Part shown: positions 8,787 through 18,800 of the stretch, one piece after another
Position numbering within the stretch: the first letter of the stretch is position 1
Layout of the letters: every line of letters starts with the position of its first letter
DNA from: Schauerella fraxinea
GTDB taxonomy: Bacteria > Pseudomonadota > Gammaproteobacteria > Burkholderiales > Burkholderiaceae_B
DNA length: 64,000 nt
Assembly: GCA_030849965.1 (NCBI GenBank)
Contig: JAVDKL010000001.1
Span: forward strand, 868,001-932,000
Reading direction: 5' to 3'
Made by a program: the position numbers and the translations under genes
The notes under the pieces: model-generated
What the model was told of the DNA's origin: nothing
What the model saw: the letters and a program-made list of their open reading frames with translations, nothing else
Databases searched by the model: none

Positions 8787-9962
8787 ATGCTCGTCGATCT
8801 CCTCACCCTCTACCTGATTGCCGTCGGAACGCTTCTCGTCAGTGCGGGGATGACGTTCTGGGAGCATCTCACCCATCCGGAGCGCAGCAAGACGCTGCGC
8901 ATCCTCGCCTCGGGTTATGCCACGCTCGCGATCGGCTGCGCTGCCGTGCTGTTTCGCCGCGACCTGCCCGGTGCGTGGGGGTCTGCGATCAGCAACCTCA
9001 TCCTGCTCAGTGGCTATCTGCTGATTTTGCACGGCGTTGCCTCGTTCAGGGGCCGGGCGTATCGGGGGTTGTCGGCCGGCCTGCTCGGGGTGATGGCGCT
9101 GATCTGGATCATTTCAGGCGCCCGATGGCAAGACGTGGTCTGGAATTACGCGAGCTCGATCCCGATTGCGATCGTGAGCGCCGTGACTGCCCTGGAAATG
9201 CTGCGCAACCGCACCATGGTGGCGTTTCCCGCGCGGCGTTTCGTGGTGGCGATCACAGCCATCCACACGTTGTTTTATACCTTCCGCGCCCTGATTTTGC
9301 CGTGGCTGGTGGCGGAGTTCGGCGCCCCCTTGCAAGCCGCTGCCAGCAAAATCACGTTGTACGAAGGCGCCCTGTATTCCGTCATCCTGCCGATGACGCT
9401 GCTCAAGCTGGTGCGCGAAGAGCGGCATAGTCATCTGATGCGCGAATCCCATACCGACTACCTCACCCGTATCGGCAATCGCCGCTGGTTTTTCGAGGAG
9501 GGCAAGCGCGTGATCGAAGGCCGTGGCACGCGCGGGCCCATCGCCGTGCTGGCGTTCGACATGGATCATTTCAAGGCGATCAACGACCGCTACGGCCACC
9601 AGACGGGTGACGACGTTCTGCGGGCCTTTGCCGACATTTCACGCGGCGTGATCGGCCCCGATGCCATCTTCGCGCGTTTGGGCGGAGAAGAATTTGCCGC
9701 GCTGGTCTGGAGCGACGACGCCCGCCGCAGCCAGGCGCTGGGTGCAACCGTAGCCAAAACCTTTGCCGAAACGATTTCCAACGGCGTCCATGGCCTCGGG
9801 ATACCCGCCACGGTAAGCGTGGGCCTGGCCCAGTTCGACGACGACGTGCCTGAGCTGGCGCAGGCGCTGTCGACCGCGGATCGCGCGTTGTATCGAGCCA
9901 AATCGCTGGGCGGCAATCGCGTCGAAGTGGCGCATGCGACGACGCTTACTGTGGCGGCTTGA
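8787..9962 (+). CDS. Membrane diguanylate cyclase (GGDEF protein)
   Basis: A 391-residue protein. Residues 1-210 hold about six hydrophobic helices forming an unassigned membrane sensor. The C-terminal GGDEF domain begins with SHTDYLTRIGNRRWF and has the active-site variant GGEEF at 299-303, normally competent for making cyclic di-GMP from two GTP. An RxxD inhibitory site is not obvious just before the signature. It stands alone, and its stop lies within a small direct repeat shared with the 3' end of the convergent mechanosensitive-channel gene. Its signal and target are unknown. Confidence 0.9.
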   Translation: MLVDLLTLYLIAVGTLLVSAGMTFWEHLTHPERSKTLRILASGYATLAIGCAAVLFRRDLPGAWGSAISNLILLSGYLLILHGVASFRGRAYRGLSAGLLGVMALIWIISGARWQDVVWNYASSIPIAIVSAVTALEMLRNRTMVAFPARRFVVAITAIHTLFYTFRALILPWLVAEFGAPLQAAASKITLYEGALYSVILPMTLLKLVREERHSHLMRESHTDYLTRIGNRRWFFEEGKRVIEGRGTRGPIAVLAFDMDHFKAINDRYGHQTGDDVLRAFADISRGVIGPDAIFARLGGEEFAALVWSDDARRSQALGATVAKTFAETISNGVHGLGIPATVSVGLAQFDDDVPELAQALSTADRALYRAKSLGGNRVEVAHATTLTVAA

Positions 9963-10022
9963 TCGTCACGTCCCGGACTGAACCTACTACCGCGGCCCGA
10001 TCATCACGTCCCTGGATTGAAC
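9961..10022. repeat. Imperfect direct repeat at a convergent gene junction
   Basis: Two copies of a roughly 23-base sequence, GATCrTCACGTCCC followed by a diverged GAC/GGA and TTGAAC, lie at 9961-9983 and 9999-10022. The right copy encodes the last codons of the minus-strand channel gene; the left copy lies just past that gene's stop. It looks like a small local duplication of the gene's 3' end. Confidence 0.6.
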
Positions 10023-12577
10023 ATACCCTCTCCCGCTGTGGCATCGGGCGGCTTGGGCACGGAACGCACATGCACGTCGACCTGGCGATAAGGGATCGAG
10101 ATTCCCGCCGCGTCCAGCGCCGCGAGCATGCGTGCAAGCAGCTCCCCGCGCAGTGTCCCCAAGGCGCTGAGATCGAGGGTCCAGACACGAACGACGAAAT
10201 TCAAGGCATCGTCGCCATAACCGGTCATCAGCACCACTGGCTCGGGCTGTTCGGCCACCCCTGGCGTGGCTCGCGCCACGTTGCCAAGCACCGTCAACAC
10301 CGTTGCCGGATCCGAGCCATACGCCACGCCCACCAGGATTTCGATCCGCCGGCTGCGATCGAACATGGTCCAGTTGGTCAGGTTGCCGCTGAGCAGCACG
10401 CCATTGGGCACGATCACGTCGGCGCCATCGAACGTGCGAATCGTGGTAGCCCGCAACCCAATCTCGCGAACCGATCCCGATGTTCCCGCCGCATCCACCA
10501 CATCGCCCGGCTGGATGGGGCGTTCGAACATCAGAACCAGGCCTGAAACAAAATTGTTGACCACGCTTTGCAGTCCGAAACCGATGCCCACCCCGAGCGC
10601 GCCAAACACCAATGTCAGTTGACTGACCTTGAAGCCCGCTGCCGACAGCGCGACCAGCAAGCCTAACAACAGCACACCGTAGTAGCTCAGTGACGCGATG
10701 CTGTTGCCCACCCCGCGAGGCAGTCCGGCATGACCGGGCAACTCGTCGCGCAGCAACCGCTGCACCACGCGCGCGGCCCACACCGCCAGCCAAGCCGAGA
10801 AAACGAACACCAGCACATCGCCCAGTTGAATGGACACTTCGCCCACCGCGATGCCCACATCCATCACGGCGGTCGCGGCGGTACGCAGGGGCCGCAACAT
10901 GCGAAAGCGATCAACGGTGTAGAGCAGCCATCCCGCCAACGCACCCAGCATCAAGAGTCGCTTGACGGCCCGTTCCAGCACCGCGCTGTAGCGCCGGACA
11001 AACCGGCGATTGATGAGCTCGGGCTGGCACAACAGCGCACGCAGCAACCCGAGACACGCCGCCACACTGGCATACAGCATCAAGGCCATGTAGCCGCTAT
11101 CGATGACGCCCCTGGTCAACATCTCGGCCAACGAGACGTTGCCGAAAATATTGGCGCCGAGAGCGGCGATCAGAACCCCCAGGACGATCCATCCTGTGGC
11201 ATGGATGGCGCGGCGCACGGCGCTACGATCCAACGTCGCAGAGGCGGCGGTATGGCGCAGCAACAATACCGTCAGCACGAGCGCCAAGGCATTGAGCGTC
11301 AAAAGGAACAAGCGGTACAGACCGCCTTCGCCCACCATCACGACGCTCAACCGATCCACCGCGTACAGCGCGATGGCCACGTAGGGCCAAACACCCAACG
11401 GACGCAGCGTACCGGCGGGAAGCAGGCGCAGCACCGGCACCAGCGCAATCAGCAACGCAAACTCCAGAATGAGCTGTGGGGCATCCGGCTCGAGCACCAG
11501 GACGGCGAGCATGGACAGCAGGAGCCAAGTCGAAAACGGGCGGCGCAATGCGCGCGTGATGCGCCTGGATGTCGCCGCTTGATCAACGGCTCGATCGCCT
11601 GCCGGGCGGCCCGTCGGGCTGGCGGCTGTCCTTGCAGTGGGGCTGGCGGTTGAGCTGGCCGCCGATCGTTCTGGTGAAGCGCTCGCGCTTCGACTGCGCA
11701 GAAACAACCACAAAATCAAGGGCAGCAGCAGCAACTGCACAACCCGCAAAGCGAGCTGATTGCCATTACCGGCCGCGTGATAATCGATGGCGAACTGCTC
11801 TTCGATATCCAATCCGCGGTCGAATGAACCCATTGCGGACACCGAATCGGCACGCCCCAGTCCTTGCCACAGGGGCGGTGCATCGGTTTGCATCAACCGG
11901 CGGTCGATATCGTCGATCGCCGCGGCAACGTCGTTGCCACCCGCCTGAATGCGGGTCTTGAGTTCGCTGGCACGTCTTTTGAGGTCGAATTGGCGCGTCA
12001 GCCTGGCGCTCAGATCGGCCTCGGTCGCATCGAGCTGCGCGAGGACGTCGTCCACATGATCGCGTAGCGCCGGCGGCAACACGTCGAGCTTGCCCTCGGC
12101 ACGTGCGGCGGTCCATGCTGCACGGCGTTGCGCCAGTTGCAGCGCGCTGTCGGCATAAGGGGCAAACAGTTGCCCCGCCTGCACCTCCCACTGCTCGAAA
12201 CGCCGGTCGTCGAACGCCCAATGGCGCGCCAGGCTTTCCAGTCGCAGCACCGATAGATCGCGCAGTTGCAAGACCATCGAATTGTTCAGCTTGGCGTTTA
12301 CCGGGCGCGCGATGTCGTCCAGGGTCGCACTGAGCGGACCGACGGGGTCCGGGGCCGACAGGAGATGCCGGGCCCAGTCCACACGCTGCTGATCGTCGTC
12401 CGCCCGCGCAAGAACGTCCAATATGGCGACCGGTTTATCGGCAGCGGCAACACCTGCAGCAGACACGGCCGCGGCAGCGTGCGCCCACGCCGGCACCCAG
12501 ATCAGCACCCATATCGCGCGCCTCAACCAAATCAAGAGCCGCTGCACACCGTCATGGGCAGAAGTGTGGGATTGCAT
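10004..12577 (-). CDS. Large MscS-family mechanosensitive channel
   Basis: An 857-residue inner-membrane protein. The start at 12577 (MQSHTSAHDGVQ) puts a signal peptide at the N-terminus; a longer in-frame start at 12622 is less likely. A long periplasmic, partly coiled region (about 40-270) is followed by many membrane helices and then the MscS pore and beta domain. The pore helix includes LVFGALGVGIGFGLQSVVNN, followed by PIQPGDVVDAAGTSGSV and DVIVPNGVLLSGNLTNW. Channels of this type open under membrane tension and protect against osmotic downshock. It appears to be a single-gene unit and is one of two large MscS proteins in the window. Confidence 0.9.
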   Translation of the reverse strand: MQSHTSAHDGVQRLLIWLRRAIWVLIWVPAWAHAAAAVSAAGVAAADKPVAILDVLARADDDQQRVDWARHLLSAPDPVGPLSATLDDIARPVNAKLNNSMVLQLRDLSVLRLESLARHWAFDDRRFEQWEVQAGQLFAPYADSALQLAQRRAAWTAARAEGKLDVLPPALRDHVDDVLAQLDATEADLSARLTRQFDLKRRASELKTRIQAGGNDVAAAIDDIDRRLMQTDAPPLWQGLGRADSVSAMGSFDRGLDIEEQFAIDYHAAGNGNQLALRVVQLLLLPLILWLFLRSRSASASPERSAASSTASPTARTAASPTGRPAGDRAVDQAATSRRITRALRRPFSTWLLLSMLAVLVLEPDAPQLILEFALLIALVPVLRLLPAGTLRPLGVWPYVAIALYAVDRLSVVMVGEGGLYRLFLLTLNALALVLTVLLLRHTAASATLDRSAVRRAIHATGWIVLGVLIAALGANIFGNVSLAEMLTRGVIDSGYMALMLYASVAACLGLLRALLCQPELINRRFVRRYSAVLERAVKRLLMLGALAGWLLYTVDRFRMLRPLRTAATAVMDVGIAVGEVSIQLGDVLVFVFSAWLAVWAARVVQRLLRDELPGHAGLPRGVGNSIASLSYYGVLLLGLLVALSAAGFKVSQLTLVFGALGVGIGFGLQSVVNNFVSGLVLMFERPIQPGDVVDAAGTSGSVREIGLRATTIRTFDGADVIVPNGVLLSGNLTNWTMFDRSRRIEILVGVAYGSDPATVLTVLGNVARATPGVAEQPEPVVLMTGYGDDALNFVVRVWTLDLSALGTLRGELLARMLAALDAAGISIPYRQVDVHVRSVPKPPDATAGEGMFNPGT

Positions 12578-12703
12578 GTCGCGTATTTTCCGTCTTGTCC
12601 ATGACCAGTTGTCGGGGTGCAATGGTGTGATGTGCCGTGTTGTGTGTGCCGTAGGCGGTGTACGCGAGCAGGCGAGCAGCGCTCGCGGTGCCCTGCAGGG
12701 CGC

Positions 12704-13411
12704 TCAATGCAACGTGTATCCCGGCGGTGGCGTCTGATCCAGTCCCAGCGCCGCGGCCCAACTGCGTAACGGCACGCACGTCTGCAAGCGCACGATGGCG
12801 CGTTCGATCAACACCGGATGCATTTCATGGCCCACGTTCGATGCAATATCGATCGTGGCATCGCCTTGCAACTGCGTGAGCCGTGATTGCGCGGCCTTCA
12901 CGTAACGCACCGGCACGACGTCGTCGGCTTGCCCATGCAGTAAATGAATGGTGGCAAACTGCGGCGGCACTTTGGGCAGCTCGGCATACCGCCCGCCAAA
13001 CGCCAGGATGCGGCCGGCCAATCCGTCATAACGCACGGTGGATTCCAAAGCGAGCGTGGCGCCCTGCGAAAATCCGGCCAATGCGGTATCGCTTTGCAGC
13101 AGACCGAAGCGCGCTTGCGCCGCGCGAATCCAGTGCGCCAGCGGCCCCAAGGCTTCGGTCAGCGCGGCGTCTTCGGTATCCGAGGATTGATAGGTGTGGG
13201 CAAACCACTCGCGACAGGCCGAACCTTCCGGACCCAGGTCGCCGGCGGCGGGAATGAGGATGGCGGCCGCCGGAAACGCGGTCTCGATGGCACGGGCCAG
13301 CGGCATCATGGCTTGCGGCAATTCGCCCGCAGCATGCAGCAACACGAACAGTTGCTTGATCGCTGCGTCGCCGGGAACGATTTCAATGGTCCGGTCGGGT
13401 GAGAACGACAT
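12704..13411 (-). CDS. Alpha/beta-hydrolase esterase (YpfH/carboxylesterase 2 type)
   Basis: A 235-residue cytoplasmic serine hydrolase. The ATG at 13411 is preferred over the adjacent GTG at 13414 because AAGGAG sits six bases before the ATG but only three before the GTG. The nucleophile is Ser115 in GFSQGA, the acid is in QADDVVPVRY and the histidine is in NVGHEMHP. Length and motifs match small phospholipase/carboxylesterase-like enzymes such as YpfH. The substrate is unknown, probably short acyl esters. It is divergent from the SOS cassette and separated from it by the LexA box region. Confidence 0.85.
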   Translation of the reverse strand: MSFSPDRTIEIVPGDAAIKQLFVLLHAAGELPQAMMPLARAIETAFPAAAILIPAAGDLGPEGSACREWFAHTYQSSDTEDAALTEALGPLAHWIRAAQARFGLLQSDTALAGFSQGATLALESTVRYDGLAGRILAFGGRYAELPKVPPQFATIHLLHGQADDVVPVRYVKAAQSRLTQLQGDATIDIASNVGHEMHPVLIERAIVRLQTCVPLRSWAAALGLDQTPPPGYTLH

Positions 13412-13518
13412 CACACTCTCCTTGAAGACGACAGACCATTCTAGACCGCCCCACTCCGGATGAAACCAAGACTTACGGATTGAAGGGTCGAAATGCTGGC
13501 AAGGCAGGCATTTTTATA

Positions 13519-13534
13519 CTGTATATTTATACAG
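13519..13534. promoter_or_regulatory. LexA (SOS) box of the imuA-imuB-dnaE2 operon
   Basis: CTGTATATTTATACAG is a perfect match to the proteobacterial LexA operator CTGT-N8-ACAG, with the favoured AT-rich core. It lies 17 bases before the imuA start and overlaps a TATACT sequence (13515-13520) that could be the -10 element, so bound LexA would block transcription until DNA damage. Confidence 0.92.
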
Positions 13535-13550
13535 TACTGTTGTCTGACTG

Positions 13551-14432
13551 ATGCTTCTCATGCCGCGTTTGATGCCGCGTTCGGCCCCCCTGCCCGATCT
13601 GTTCGATCCCCCTGCTTCTACCTTGGCTCCGGCCTTGGCGGCTGAGGTCGAGCACGCCCGGATTCAGGGTGAGGACGAGGGCACGCGCGCCCCGATCCCG
13701 GCCAAGACGCCGTCTGCGGGCACGCCCCGGCACCCCGAGCATATCCATCCGGCATTGTGGCGGGCCACGCAGTTGGCGAGCACCACGGCGCGCTGTGTGC
13801 CCACCGGCCATCCGCAACTCAATGCCGAGTTGCCCGGCGGGGGCTGGCCGCTGGGCAACTTGATCGAGCTGTTGTCTGCGCAGGCCGGCGTGGGCGAGAT
13901 GCGGTTGCTTCGCCCGGCGCTGGCCGGCATCGAGCGCACGCGTCCCATCGCGCTGGTGCAGCCCCCTCATACGCCCAATCATGTATGTGCGGCAGGTTGG
14001 CGCATGGATGTGCAGCAATGGCTTTGGGTGGCGCCCGCCGACGATCGCGATGCCCTGTGGGCCGCCGAGAAAATTCTCAAAAACGGCAGTTGCGGTGCCC
14101 TCTTGCTGTGGCAAACACGCATCCGGCCCGAGTCGCTGCGCCGGCTGCATCTTGCCGCACAGGGCAGCGACACCTTATTCCTCATGCTTCGTCCCGCCCA
14201 AGCCGCCGATCGGGCGTCACCTGCCCCGCTGCGGCTGGTGCTCACCCCGGCAACGGGCGGGCTGGATATCCACATTCTCAAGCGGCGCGGCCCGGTCAGC
14301 ACGGGCGATCTGCATCTGGCGCTCGATGCGCCCGCGCCGGTTTTTTCACCCTTTCTTCCGTATGCGCCTCTGGATCGCCCTACACCTCTCCCGGTTGCTG
14401 CTGGACGCGTTGCGTCCGCCGTGGCCGCTTGA
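13551..14432 (+). CDS. imuA: ImuA, SOS mutagenesis accessory protein (RecA-like/SulA-like)
   Basis: A 293-residue protein of the ImuA family, which works with ImuB and the error-prone polymerase DnaE2 in damage-induced translesion synthesis. The recognisable part begins near IHPALWRATQLA and continues with PTGHPQLNAELPGGGWPLGNLIELL, a degenerate RecA-like start. It contains RPIALVQPPHTPN and LLLWQTRIRPESLRRLHLAAQ. The N-terminal 60 residues are variable. It is the first gene behind a perfect LexA box, and its 3' end overlaps imuB by 71 bases, suggesting coupled translation. Alternative starts at 13560 and 13572 would not change the domain. Confidence 0.9.
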   Translation: MLLMPRLMPRSAPLPDLFDPPASTLAPALAAEVEHARIQGEDEGTRAPIPAKTPSAGTPRHPEHIHPALWRATQLASTTARCVPTGHPQLNAELPGGGWPLGNLIELLSAQAGVGEMRLLRPALAGIERTRPIALVQPPHTPNHVCAAGWRMDVQQWLWVAPADDRDALWAAEKILKNGSCGALLLWQTRIRPESLRRLHLAAQGSDTLFLMLRPAQAADRASPAPLRLVLTPATGGLDIHILKRRGPVSTGDLHLALDAPAPVFSPFLPYAPLDRPTPLPVAAGRVASAVAA

Positions 14433-15849
14433 CGCTACTGCCTGCGCCGTCATGGATCAGGGTTGCGTACTCGCGTTGACGCCTACGGCTCAGCGCGATG
14501 GCGTGCGCCTGGGGATGCGGGCGGGCGGCGTCAATGCGATCGCCCCGCACGCCATCCTGCTCGATCGCGATACGGCCGCCGAAGATCTGGCCAGGGAAGG
14601 CGCGGCCCTGGCGATGCTGCAGTACACCCCCGAAGTGGCGTACGCGCTCGACAACACCTTGCTGATGGACGTCACCGCCAGCCTGATGGTGTTTGGCGGC
14701 CCGCACGCGTTAAGCCATCGCGTGGCGCACAGCCTGCGCGCGCTGGGGTTGGCGCATACGATCGGCATGGCGCCCACGGCGCGCGGCGCCTGGCTATTGG
14801 CGCGGCATCCCCGCCCGGCAGCACGCCGGCTGGTGCGGTTACCGCAATTGCGGCAGCGGCTGCAACGGTATCCTCTGGCGCGGGTGCCTGAGGCGCAGCC
14901 GCGCCTGGCATGGCTCGAAGGCATCGGTTGCCACACGATCGGCGATATCCAGGCGCTGCCGCGTGCAAGCTTGCAGCGGCGCGTGGGCACCGCCTTGCTG
15001 CACGCGCTGGATGCAGCCTGCGGGCTGAGCCCCGAGGTGCATGCCTGGGTGATTGCGCCCGAAACCTTCGAGCGCCGCATCGATCTCAATGAGCGTCTGG
15101 AGCACACCGATGGCGTGCTGCATGTGGCGTGCGTGTTGATCGAACAATTGAGCGGCTGGCTCACGCAGCGCCGCAGCGCGATTCAATCCATGACGCTCTC
15201 GATGCTGCATGAACGGGGCCGTCATGCGCGTCCACCTACGCCATTGCATCTGACGCTGGGCGAGCCGGCCTGGCAGGCCTCGCATCTGATCGGGTTGCTG
15301 CGCGAGCGGCTGCACCGCATGGTGCTCGAAGCGCCGGTAATCGCCATCGTGGTGCTGGCCGACGATACGGTGCCCCAGCCCATGGCCAGCACCACCTTGT
15401 TTCCCGAACCGGGCGGCACGGCCGCCGACCGCGCGCGGCTGCTGGAATTGCTCACTGCGCGGCTGGGTGCAGAACGCGTACGGCGCCCGGCGCCCGTTGC
15501 CGATCACCGGCCTGAGGCCGCCAATCGGTGGGGCGAAGCGTTGAGCAAACCCGCCCGCATGCCAAACACGGTATCGGGGCCGGTCGATCCGCCCTTCTGG
15601 TTGCTCGATCCGCCACTGCCGTTGCAAACCCGGCGTCATCGCCCGTATTACCGTGCGCCGTTGCGCCTGGTGCGCGGTCCCGAACGAATCGAAAGCGGCT
15701 GGTGGGATCCGGACATGGCGTTGCGCGACTATTTCATCGCCGAAGATCCGGCGCACGCGCGCTATTGGATCTACCGCAATCGCAGCGCGGCCCATCAAGA
15801 TAACGATGGCGACGACGGGCAATGGTTTCTGCATGGGTTGTATGCCTGA
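14362..15849 (+). CDS. imuB: ImuB, catalytically degenerate Y-family polymerase homologue
   Basis: A 495-residue Y-family DNA polymerase-like protein. The start at 14362 gives the family opening MRLWIALHLSRLLLDAL. In active Y-family enzymes the corresponding place reads like HLDMDAF (as in the dinB of this window), so the first metal-binding aspartate is missing, as is usual for ImuB. The middle contains the palm/finger remnants TIGMAPTARGAWLLARHP and a helix-hairpin-helix-like WLEGIGCHTIGDIQALP. In known systems ImuB is a hub bringing DnaE2 and the beta clamp together. It overlaps imuA by 71 bases and dnaE2 by 8 bases, so the three are one operon under LexA. Confidence 0.92.
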   Translation: MRLWIALHLSRLLLDALRPPWPLDATACAVMDQGCVLALTPTAQRDGVRLGMRAGGVNAIAPHAILLDRDTAAEDLAREGAALAMLQYTPEVAYALDNTLLMDVTASLMVFGGPHALSHRVAHSLRALGLAHTIGMAPTARGAWLLARHPRPAARRLVRLPQLRQRLQRYPLARVPEAQPRLAWLEGIGCHTIGDIQALPRASLQRRVGTALLHALDAACGLSPEVHAWVIAPETFERRIDLNERLEHTDGVLHVACVLIEQLSGWLTQRRSAIQSMTLSMLHERGRHARPPTPLHLTLGEPAWQASHLIGLLRERLHRMVLEAPVIAIVVLADDTVPQPMASTTLFPEPGGTAADRARLLELLTARLGAERVRRPAPVADHRPEAANRWGEALSKPARMPNTVSGPVDPPFWLLDPPLPLQTRRHRPYYRAPLRLVRGPERIESGWWDPDMALRDYFIAEDPAHARYWIYRNRSAAHQDNDGDDGQWFLHGLYA

Positions 15850-18800
15850 GATGCCATCGCCCCTGTTTTCGCCTGAACTGGCGGGCTACGCCGAACTCAC
15901 GTGCATGAGCAATTTCACGTTCTTGCGCGGCGCCTCGCATCCCGAGCAATTGGTGGATCGGGCGCGCGAGTTGGGCTATACGGCGTTGGCCATTACCGAC
16001 GAATGTTCGTTGGGCGGTGTGGTGCGCGCGCACGTTGAAGCACGTAAAAGCGCTAAAGAAGTCGACGCGCAGAACAGGCCCCCTCAGGTCGACGATTTTC
16101 CAGAATCGGATACCGGGATCGAAGGCGACACGCTGCCGGGTATCGACCCTCGTGCGGGCACAGAATCGGATGACGACGCCAGCGACGCGGCCGACGCGGC
16201 CCCCAAGGCGCAAGCCGACCCCGAGGCGCCGGCGCTGCATCTGATTGTGGGCAGCACCTTTACGTTATCGCCGCCGCGCGCACGCCCGGCGCGCCCGGCA
16301 CGCAAACGTTCAGCGCACGCAGCGGCCCTTCCTGCCGAAACCGAGGATGGCGCCAAGACCGACGCGAGCGACGACACCAGCGAGGGCGACGTCCCCGCCC
16401 TCACCCTGGTGCTGCTCGCGCAAAACCGCGAGGGGTACGGCAACCTTTCCGAGTTGATCACGCTGGCGCGCACCCGGGCACCCAAAGGCGAGTATTACCT
16501 TACCCGCGATGACTTCACGCAACCGCCCGCAGGTTACGCCCATCTGGCGCACGTGCCGGATTGCCTGGCCTTGCTCACACCGCCCTACGGCATCGATGCG
16601 GCCACGCTGACCGCCCAAGCCTGTTGGCTGGCCGCGACCTTTCCAGGCCGGGCAGCGCTGGGGCTCACGTTGCTGCATCGGTCGCGCGACGATCTGCATC
16701 GCGCCGCCGTCGAGCAGGCAGCTGCCGCCAGCGGCCTGATCGTGGCGGCGGCGGGCCAGGTCGAAATGCATACGCGCAGCCGCAAGCCGCTGCACGATGT
16801 GGTCGCGGCGATCCGTCTGGGCACGCCCGTGGCGGCATGCGGCTATGCCCTCAAGGGCAATGCAGAACAGCACTTGCGGCCACGTCTGCGACTGGCCAGT
16901 TTGTACCCGCCCGCCGCCTTGGCCAATACCCTCGCACTGGCATCGCGATGCACCTTCTCACTGAACGAACTCAAATACGAGTATCCCGATGAGATCGTGC
17001 CGGAAGGCATGACGCCCGCGTCGTTCTTGCGCCAGGAAACCTATGCCGGCGCCGTCCGCCGTTTTCCTGACGGCTTGCCTGAAAAGGTACGCCATCAGAT
17101 CGAGAAAGAGCTCGATCTGATTGCACAACTGCGCTACGAGCCTTATTTCTTAACGGTGTACGACATCGTCAGATTTGCGCGTGGGGAAGGCATTCTGTGC
17201 CAAGGGCGTGGATCGGCCGCCAACTCGGCCGTGTGTTATTGCCTGCACATTACCGAGGTCGATCCCGCGCGCACCAGCGTGCTGTTCGAACGTTTCATCA
17301 GCATCGAACGCAATGAGCCGCCCGATATCGATGTCGACTTCGAACACCAGCGCCGCGAAGATGTCATTCAGTACATCTACAAAAAATACGGCCGCATGCG
17401 CGCAGCGCTTACTGCTGTGGTGATCGCGTATCGGCCGCGCAGTGTGTTGCGCGATACCGGACGTGCGCTGGGCATCGACGCCGACGTGATCGATGCGGCC
17501 GCCAAGTCGCATCAATGGTGGGACGGCAAAACCGAATTGCTGCGTACCTTTGCCACCTGCGGTCTCGATGCCGAATCGCCGGTGGCACAGCAATGGGCGG
17601 CATTGGCCGAAATGCTGATGGGTTTTCCGCGCCATATGTCGCAGCATCCGGGCGGCTTCGTGATCGCGCGCGACAAGCTCTCGCGCCTGGTGCCCATCGA
17701 AAACGCCACCATGGCCGACCGGAGCGTGGTGCAGTGGGACAAAGACGATCTGGATGCCATCGGACTGTTGAAAGTGGACGTGCTGGCGCTGGGCATGCTG
17801 TCGGTCATTCGGCGCGCGCTCGAAGGCGTGGCCTGGCGCCGCGGCAGGCCGTTCGTCATGCAGGATATTCCTGACGACGACAGGCATACCTTCGACATGA
17901 TCTGCGAGGCCGATACGGTGGGCGTCTTTCAGATCGAATCGCGCGCGCAGATGACCATGTTGCCGCGCCTGCGTCCACGCGAGTTTTACGATCTGGTGAT
18001 CGAAGTCGCCATCGTGCGGCCCGGCCCCATTCAAGGCGGCATGGTGCATCCCTATCTGCGGCGGCGCCAAGGACTCGAAGACGAAACCTATCCCAGCGAA
18101 GCCATTCGTGAAGTGCTCAAGCGCACGCTGGGCGTGCCGATCTTTCAGGAGCAAGTCATGGAGATTGCCATGAAAGGCGCGGGATTCAGCGGCGGTGAAG
18201 CCGATGCGCTGCGTCGCTCCATGGCCGCCTGGAAACGTAAAGGCGGAGTAGAAAAGTTCCGCGGCAAACTCATCGGCGGTTTGATTTCCCGCGGCTACAG
18301 CGTCGAGTTCGCCGAAGCCATTTTTCGCCAAGTGGAAGGCTTTGGCGAATACGGGTTTCCGGAAAGTCATGCGGCCAGTTTCGCGTTGCTGGCTTATGCC
18401 AGTTCGTGGCTCAAGTGCCATGAACCCGAAGCCTTTCTGACGGCACTGCTCAATTCACAACCGATGGGGTTTTATTCGCCTTCGCAACTGGTGCAGGATG
18501 CGCGCCGTCACCGCGTGGTGGTGCAGCCGGTGGACGTGATGCATAGCGATTGGGATGCCACCATGCATCTCGGCACGTTGGCCTCAAACGCGGCGCAGTC
18601 CAAGATCCAAGGCGAAGTGCCCTATCACCTGGCGGACCATCTGGTACCCGCAACCCACCCCAGACCCTATGTGCGGTTGGGATTGAACCTGATCAAAGGC
18701 CTGCAAAAAGAAGCTGGCCTTCGCATTGCGCAGGCCCGGCGCGAAGACGCCTTCACGGACGTGGCCGATATGGCGCGCCGCGCGGGGCTGGATCGCGCGG

